From: Diadophis punctatus similis
Lineage: Eukaryota; Chordata; Lepidosauria; Squamata; Dipsadidae
Direction of reading: 5' to 3'
DNA length: 64,000 bases
NCBI GenBank assembly: GCA_023053685.1
Contig: JALIGW010000002.1
Location: 47,185,278 to 47,249,277, forward strand
Below the pieces are notes generated by a model. It searched no databases. It had not been told where the DNA came from and saw only the letters and a program-made list of their open reading frames with translations. Made by a program: the position numbers and the translations under genes. Every line of letters begins with the position of its first letter. Positions within the stretch are counted from its first letter, which is position 1. Shown here in pieces: positions 60,264-64,000 of the stretch.

Positions 60264-61282
60264 CTAGCTGGATACCTATGCTTCGCTACCAAACTATATG
60301 ATGGGGCTTGATAAATTGACACTAAAAGCTTGAAAATTAATGAGCAGTTTAAAAAGTGACTATTATTTCGTTAGAGATGATAAAGTAAGTTTTTGTTACA
60401 GATGAAGACATTATTGTAAGTGTAACAACAATGAAATAGATGGGCTTAAGCCCTTTAATCTCAGCAGCAACCATGACTGTTTTGTCTATGGGCTATAAAC
60501 TAATAAGTCTAATAAGGCTAATAAGTTGGATAGCATAGACTTCCAATTCGTCCCTGAGATGAATTGCTCAGGACCTCCCTGTAAACAACATTCCTGGCTT
60601 TGCTGTCTGGCTGGAGGAGGACCAGGCTGTCAGGTGAACTGACTCTGGAGTATGCCACATAGAACTGGCCATGGGAGAAACAGGGCGCTTCCCTTGCTAG
60701 TGTTTTCCTAATTGCATCTGTAAATCTTTTCCTGCATTTTTTTGCCTCTTTTCCCTTTAACTGGTGTTACTGTATAAAGAATAGGTTTGTCTGAACTGAG
60801 GAGGAAAATAAGGGGGGGGGGAATCTGTCTCTGCCTACCAGCATCCATTGGTATTCATCTGGCTAGTGTCCTGTTAGTGTGTGAGAGAGTTGAGGGGTGT
60901 TTGGAAACTCAAACAGTATTTGCTGTATGAGCAAGAAGGAGACAGGAAGGAGTCTGTGCGTGGCTTAGCTCAACTGTTCTGTAGTAAAGGTGCTTGCTGC
61001 TGTGAAAGCAAAAACAAAACTGAAACTCTTCTGCTTGTGTTTTGTATTTGGATCAGATTTCTTTTCAGGTGGGGAGCGGGGAGTAGAACTCCTTAGCATC
61101 AGAGCTTGTTAATAATAATATAAGAAATACTCCTGCTCTGATGGTCATTTTGAAAAATCCTTTCTTAGTGAGCACCTAAAAGCCAAGAGGAACATACGTG
61201 GCAAATTTCAAGTTTGTAGGCTTTACAGTTCTGGAGATTTCGTGATTATTGTGTGAGTGGTTTTCACTTTTATATATATAGA
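60264..61282 (-). mobile_element. Helitron deletion derivative
   Basis: On the minus strand it begins TCTATATATATAAAAGTGAA and ends GGTATCCAGCTAG. The 5' TC and 3' CTAG sit between A and T (complements of 61283 and 60263), the hallmark of Helitron insertion. No target duplication is expected or seen. The interior keeps the last part of a helicase (60533-60688) and a 3' UTR; the Rep domain and most of the helicase are gone. A perfect 3' hairpin is not evident. About 1.0 kb. Confidence 0.85.
60533..60688 (-). pseudogene. Helitron PIF1-type helicase, C-terminal fragment
   Basis: The minus strand reads APCFSHGQFYVAYSRVSSPD, then SLVLLQPDSKARNVVYREVL. GQxYVAxSRV is helicase motif VI of PIF1/RecD-type helicases, and NVVYxEVL is the usual Helitron C-terminus. 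About 52 codons are open, then degenerate. It would have unwound DNA during rolling-circle movement; here it is a relic. Confidence 0.85.
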
Positions 61283-61359
61283 TGCCAGACCTTTCTTTCT
61301 TTTTCTTCCCAAATTCACATTCTGAGTAACTTATAAATGACTTCACATATTGCCTAAAC

Positions 61360-61973
61360 CAGTGGTTCCCAACCTTTCTAATGCCACGACCCCTTAATAT
61401 AGTTCCTCATGTTGTGGTGACCCCCAACCATAAAATTATTTTCGTTGCTACTTCATAACTGTAATTTTGCTACTGTTATGAATCGTAATGTAAATATCTA
61501 ATATGCAGGATATATTTTCATTGTTACAAATTGAACATAATTAAAGCATAGCGATTAATCACAAAAACAATATGTAATTATGCCTGATCAGAAATTCTCG
61601 GGCCAGTCTTTGCAAGAGCACAAGGAATATCATCTTCCACAACAAGTCTACTTCTGTATTTAGACTTGATAACCAACAAGTGTACAGCAATATTTCTCAA
61701 TCTCAGCAACTTTTAAGGTGCCTGGACTTCAACTCCCAGAATTCAAAGCAAAGCTGGCCCCTTAGCTGATGCTGCCAAAGCTCGCCCGCCAGGCGTCACA
61801 AATGCCTCTCACCGAATGGCACCTCTCCCGACCAATCGGAGGGCTCGGGCGAGTTGAGTCGATATGGCCAGGCTTGTGGCAGTGGGGGGGGGAGCTGAGG
61901 GTGCCGGGGCGACCCCTGGGAAATGGTCATTCGACCCCCAAAGGGGTGCCGACCCCCAGGTTGGGAACCATTG
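61360..61973. mobile_element. SPIN-like hAT element
   Basis: Ends CAGTGGTTCCCAACCTTTCT and complement CAATGGTTCCCAACCTGGGG. A perfect 8-bp duplication GCCTAAAC flanks it (61352-61359, 61974-61981). The left 240 bp (GTTCCTCATGTTGTGGTGAC, CCATAAAATTATTTTCGTTG, TACTGTTATGAATCGTAATG) match SPIN/URR1-type elements as I recall them. The right arm CATTCGACCCCCAAAGGGGT also fits. The middle (about 61600-61900) is unrelated sequence, including a piece of palindromic MITE (CTGGACTTCAACTCCCAGAA). Confidence 0.85.
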
Positions 61974-62070
61974 GCCTAAACCATGGTTTATTTTAAACAA
62001 CCACAGAAACTTGATTCATACAAAATGGTAAGCCATGAGTTCCAACTTACAAACCAAAATATCTAGATCA

Positions 62071-62201
62071 CAGATGTCAAACTGGTAGCCCACAAGCTGG
62101 ATGCGTCATGCGCAGGCCATGCCCATCTCAGCTCCATGAATGGGAAAAACATCACGAAACATCACATGACATCAACATGATGCCGTGAGTTTGACACCTT
62201 G
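62071..62201. mobile_element. hAT remnant, GTCAAACT ends
   Basis: Left CAGATGTCAAACTGGTAG and right complement CAAGGTGTCAAACTCACGG. No clean duplication. It is the same group as 13885-13974. Confidence 0.65.
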
Positions 62202-63630
62202 GTATAGATGCATCCATCATTTAAAGCCAAAATTAAAGTAACTGCTCTATATTATGATTCAAATTGTAAAAATTAGATCACTAATTCCCTAATGCTTATC
62301 TGAGGATAATATTCTCTCCTGACTCCTGTTCTGGCTCATATTCTAAATGATTGCCTCACACATGCTAAGACTTAGTTTTTGTAGGCATTTCTGCCACATG
62401 TGTGAATTGTGCTAATGTAACTTTTCATTTTAATGACTTACTTATTAAAACCTTCTAATGCAATCTCTCGCTACCACTTTATCTCCCCACCCCCATTTTT
62501 ACAATCAACACTACATACTGTGGAAATAAAGACATAGATATTGACAGAAGGAGTCTACACACCTCTTGGTTATGCAAAGCTTGAATGCTGCAGTCATAGA
62601 CCATTATGATGCAGCTATTTCATTATATTCTGAAATGTACTGAGATGGTGTAGAATTATTTATAAAAATACCATCACCTCATTTAAATCCTATGTCCATA
62701 TGAGGTCAAAGCAATCTCCAGTAGATGTATATAGCAAAAACATTCCTGCTCAACGTTATACAAAAATGAAGTTATGCTGTTGGTAATTCTTCAGGATTTC
62801 TGATGGAGAGGCAGCAAGGAATAAAATCTAGTTCCTGAAAACATGTGTGATTTTGCCTTCATTAAGAATACGGTCAAGAAATGAAGCAATTTCATGGTTC
62901 GGGCCTATTATTTGGGTTTTGCATCGATATATCTTTATAACACCAGCTTGATATTTGTAATGTTAATTAAATGCTGACTGCTGTATTGGTTACAGACCAT
63001 AATAAAATCATTCACTTTCATTTTGAAATGTGTGTTTTAATGTTCCATTTCAGCTCTAGTTAATGCCTATGCCTAAACACTATTTGCTGGCAACAAATTG
63101 ACTCATCACCAAATTTCCTTCTCTAACCCCAGCAATTTTGGAATTATCTCCTTCAGTACACATTGATTCACAATACTTGGATCAAAACAAGCAGCAACAC
63201 TTAGAATTGCAAAAGAGCTGCACAAAAATAAGTTTCCCCTTGGGAAATTAATAATGGGCTCTCTTCTCCCTTCATTACAGATGCAGTTTTGATCCTGTAT
63301 TTATTACTTAAGTTATAGAGTGGCATGCCTGATTAAAAGAACCACTGTAAAATCAATGTCTTCTAGTGACAGCATGTCTATAAATGTTCCTTCCTGTATT
63401 AATATGGCTGGATTTAACCAATTTTTCTTATCCTCATATAGCTAATTAGCATGCTCCTTTATTCAGGTACAAAGCACAGTGACACAGTTTTGTAATCTAG
63501 CACCTGTCCCTTTAGCAAAAACAAGGATAGATGATAATACTTAAACTTTTCCTATTTATCCTACAATAATTGATGAGAGGAACAATCCAAGGGAAGGTTG
63601 GGCTTTTGAAAGAAGTCTGCTGTTGTGTTT
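62202..63630. other. Unannotated AT-rich DNA
   Basis: No feature seen. Confidence 0.6.
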
Positions 63631-63770
63631 TTCTGCAGCTTTTTGGATTCTTGGCACCTTCCAGATGCACCATGGACGTCATGCCTCAGAATTCATAGCA
63701 ATGCTCACTTGGGCTAGGGAATTCTTGGACAAAATCTACACATCTGGAGGGCACCCAGACTGGGAAACAA
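63631..63770. mobile_element. Palindromic MITE, degenerate
   Basis: Left TTCTTGGCACCTTCCAGATG and right CATCTGGAGGGCACCCAGAC, TGGGAAAC are inverted; the centre has GGGCTAGGGAATTCTTGGAC. It accounts for the 68-codon open frame here. Confidence 0.65.
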
Positions 63771-64000
63771 ATGAAAAAAATAGATATGGTATCTATGGTA
63801 TCTATTGTAAAACTGGTATCACCCAGTAGAACCAGTTTTCTGATTAGAGTATTAAAGACAGGGGTTGCTGGTGTCCTGGAGTTCTGAAGGAAAGTCAAAG
63901 TGGTAGGGATGCTGTTGTGATCAAGATTAGTTTTGCACATGCATAGATGTTGCCTACACACAAGTGATGAGAACTTTGATCATTTGCAATCACTTTAATA

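Noticed and set aside
63623..63829. 68-codon plus-strand open frame resembling a small protein
   Set aside because: It overlaps a degenerate palindromic MITE (63631-63770), which explains the sequence.

Overview
The window looks like snake (squamate reptile) nuclear DNA, and I find no host gene, exon, tRNA or rRNA in it. The snake call rests on three things. There is a Sauria-type SINE (29297-29607) and a tRNA-headed SINE with a MIR-like body (4255-4495). There is a mixed LINE fauna: CR1, L2, L1, an R4/Dong-like LINE and Penelope. There are long pure microsatellites, several of which start exactly at LINE 3' ends, a known snake trait. The backdrop is AT-rich intergenic or intronic DNA. Nearly every coding-like stretch belongs to a mobile element.

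Layout. 0-16 kb: hAT elements (five with readable 8-bp target duplications), an ancient antisense L2, a CR1 end split by a hAT, a pogo-type non-autonomous element, a plus-strand L2, and a compound CT/GT/GA microsatellite beside a Penelope tail. 16-24 kb: mostly featureless AT-rich DNA, with one TA-flanked element and a long (AT)n. 24.6-27.4 kb: the best-preserved LINE, with endonuclease and reverse transcriptase on the minus strand. 29-36 kb: a Sauria SINE and palindromic MITEs. 36-42 kb: a minus-strand LINE split by a hAT, more hATs, a CR1 end and an R4/Dong-like fragment. 43-49 kb: a dense cluster with a rearranged Penelope element, an L2, a 3-kb pogo element with a broken transposase, a CR1 and a hAT. 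50-55 kb: an L2 with an undamaged 263-codon C-terminal frame, and an L1 with 19-bp target duplications that was later hit by a hAT. 55-64 kb: more hATs, a Helitron remnant that keeps its last helicase motif, and a SPIN-like hAT.

The most notable pattern is one hAT family (ends CAGRGGTGGGTTCC) with eleven copies in 64 kb. At least seven have perfect 8-bp target duplications, and most carry a palindrome close to GCGCATGCGC, the NRF1-type site. Other items worth checking are a hammerhead-ribozyme-like core in the Penelope tail, the Helitron helicase remnant, a hAT carrying what looks like a piece of coiled-coil coding sequence, and nested insertions that give a relative order of transposition. 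Family names come from motif and terminal-sequence recognition by eye; no database search was possible.
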